Assembly (NCBI RefSeq): GCF_900231165.1
Contig: NZ_LT960614.1
Coordinates: 2,478,550 to 2,542,549, forward strand
DNA length: 64,000 nt
Direction: 5' to 3'
Source of the DNA: Hartmannibacter diazotrophicus
Lineage (GTDB): Bacteria > Pseudomonadota > Alphaproteobacteria > Rhizobiales > Pleomorphomonadaceae
Part shown: in pieces, positions 61,616 through 64,000 of the stretch
Layout: every line of letters begins with the position of its first letter
Position numbering within the stretch: position 1 is the stretch's first letter
Notes under the pieces: generated by a model
Databases searched by the model: none
What the model was told of the DNA's origin: nothing
What the model saw: the letters and a program-made list of their open reading frames with translations, nothing else
Made by a program: the position numbers and the translations under genes

Positions 61616-62421
61616 CAGCCCGCTATCGCTTCACCATCCTCGGCTGCGGCGCCTCGACGGGCGTACCGCGCATCGGCGGCGACTGGGGCGCCTGCGACCC
61701 GCACGAGCCGAAGAACAGGCGGCGGCGTGCCTCGCTGCTGGTCGAACGCTTCGCCGACAACGGCGACAGGACCGTCGTCGTGATCGACACTGGCCCCGAC
61801 TTCCGCGAGCAGATGCTGATGGCCGGGATCGGCTGGGCCGACGGGGTCGTCTACACCCATGCCCACGCTGACCATATCCACGGCATCGACGACCTCAGGG
61901 CCTTCGTTCACAACCGTCGTAAGCGGGTGATGATCTATGCCGACGAGACGACCAGCGCACGCCTGCACGAGGGCTTCGGATATTGCTTTAAGACGCCGCC
62001 CGGTTCCAACTACCCGCCGATCCTCGACGAGACCCGCATTCGCGCCGGCCAGCGTTTCACCATCGACGGCCCCGGCGGTCCCATCGAACTGTTGCCCTAT
62101 CGCCAGATCCACGGTGACATCGACAGCCTCGGCTTCCGCATCGGTGACGTGGCCTATTCCTCGGACGTGAGCGACATTCCGGCCGAGACGGTGGTCCATC
62201 TTCAAGGCCTCGACACGTGGATTGTGGATGCCCTGCGGCCAAAACCGCATCCAAGTCATTTTTCCGTTTATCAATCAATCGATTGCGCACTTAAACTTAA
62301 AGTGAAACATGCGATCCTGACACACATGCATGCCGACTTGGATTACGTTGAAATATCACGTGAATTGCCGAAATTTGCCACCGTTGGATATGATGGAATG
62401 ACCATCGAAGCGTTAATGTAG
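61612..62421 (+). CDS. MBL-fold metallo-hydrolase, PhnP-like
   Basis: 269-residue metallo-beta-lactamase-fold protein of the PhnP/YycJ-like group. Zinc ligands are in THAHADHIHGIDDLR, the DTGPDFREQ strand, YSSDVSDIP and the late LTHMHADLDY. Substrate may be a cyclic phosphodiester, as for PhnP. The start overlaps tatD (ATGA). From about 62240 to the stop, base composition becomes markedly AT-rich compared with the rest of the gene, although the reading frame and family motifs continue. Confidence 0.9.
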   Translation: MTARYRFTILGCGASTGVPRIGGDWGACDPHEPKNRRRRASLLVERFADNGDRTVVVIDTGPDFREQMLMAGIGWADGVVYTHAHADHIHGIDDLRAFVHNRRKRVMIYADETTSARLHEGFGYCFKTPPGSNYPPILDETRIRAGQRFTIDGPGGPIELLPYRQIHGDIDSLGFRIGDVAYSSDVSDIPAETVVHLQGLDTWIVDALRPKPHPSHFSVYQSIDCALKLKVKHAILTHMHADLDYVEISRELPKFATVGYDGMTIEALM

Positions 62422-62889
62422 TTTATGAAGTTTGTATAAGCCATTGAAATAATGTAATTTAACGCACCTAAACTCCGGATGTGACACATCAACGGCAATT
62501 CGTGAACGAAGAGTAAACTGCAAATTCAAGAGGTTAACACCGACATCTGAGAGCCTGCCGGAGGAAGGGTGCTTTTGGCAGGAAAAGTTGGCCCGGACCA
62601 CACAGCAGACGCCGCGCATTGCGGCGGCGCGACTTGGGTGATCGGGCAATCCATCTCGCTGGCCGGAACCGAAAATTCGGTCTTCCGTCCTGCGGCCGAT
62701 GCGGGATGCTCTTGACGATCAGCGGCTTCCGGACCATACACGTGGCCATGATGACGATCGCGCAAAGCTCGGCTCTCGCCGGCATCCGTTCGATTATTTG
62801 TGGCTAGCTGACAAGCTGGCCGCGGCCGATCGCGTCTGACCTTTCCAGACCCTGATACGGACCCCCCGGCCAGCGCGGGCGGGAGACCC
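62422..62889. other. intergenic region upstream of cysS
   Basis: 468 bp, AT-rich for about the first 110 bases and GC-rich later. No tRNA-like cloverleaf, U-tract terminator, CtrA site or coding frame with family character could be supported. The cysS promoter probably lies here; GGGAG at 62881-62885 is its ribosome site. Confidence 0.5.

Positions 62890-64000
<1,111 letters not shown>

Overview
The window is a GC-rich stretch of chromosome from an alphaproteobacterium, most likely of the order Hyphomicrobiales (Rhizobiales). That placement rests on the rlpA-dacF-tmk-holB-metG-tatD-MBL gene order, an IalB-family protein, an Atm1-type ABC exporter, a CtrA-type TTAA-N7-TTAAC site, fused NrtC/NrtD ATPases and the sdhE-mfd pair. 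I cannot name a genus from sequence alone. No tRNA, rRNA, CRISPR array, insertion sequence or integrase is visible.

Region 1 (1-18160) is half of a type VI secretion system (T6SS) cluster. tssH (ClpV) runs rightward and faces a leftward set: M23-peptidase/lytic-transglycosylase fusion, tssK, tssL (long form with OmpA domain), tssM, tagF, tagH (Fha). Divergent from it, pppA (PP2C phosphatase), ppkA (membrane Ser/Thr kinase) and an exported DUF1036 protein run rightward. The threonine-phosphorylation control pathway (PpkA, PppA, Fha, TagF) is complete. The sheath, tube, baseplate and spike genes (tssA-G, hcp, vgrG) are not in the window and may lie to its left. TssJ is also absent.

Region 2 (18161-34210) is mixed housekeeping: a TetR regulator with two palindromic operators but no obvious divergent target, rimO, a GNAT acetyltransferase, an overlapping pabB-pabA-pabC folate operon, sdhE, mfd, a FrnE-like DsbA protein, a degenerate acyl-CoA-ligase-like protein next to an orphan YejA-like solute-binding protein, and ialB with a strong terminator.

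Region 3 (34376-46988) is a complete assimilatory nitrate operon. A sigma-54 promoter and a leader with a terminator-like hairpin precede nrtA-nrtB-nrtCD (nitrate ABC importer), a protein built of three GAF-like repeats, nirB-nirD (NADH nitrite reductase), nasA (nitrate reductase) and cysG (siroheme synthesis). Most junctions overlap or nearly so. The genes cover uptake, both reductions to ammonium, and the siroheme cofactor that NirB needs.

Region 4 (46995-53916) holds a ceramidase-family membrane protein, an Atm1-type exporter, the phosphatidylethanolamine pair psd-pssA, and a BTAD (SARP-like)/TolB-like/TPR regulator.

Region 5 (54313-64000) has a CtrA site, rlpA, a DacF homologue that has lost all three penicillin-binding-protein motifs, then tmk, holB, metG, tatD, an MBL-fold hydrolase and the 5' part of cysS.

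Best leads: the triple-GAF protein inside the nitrate operon together with the sigma-54/attenuator leader; the bifunctional peptidoglycan hydrolase of the T6SS cluster; and the catalytically dead DacF paired with RlpA under a CtrA site.
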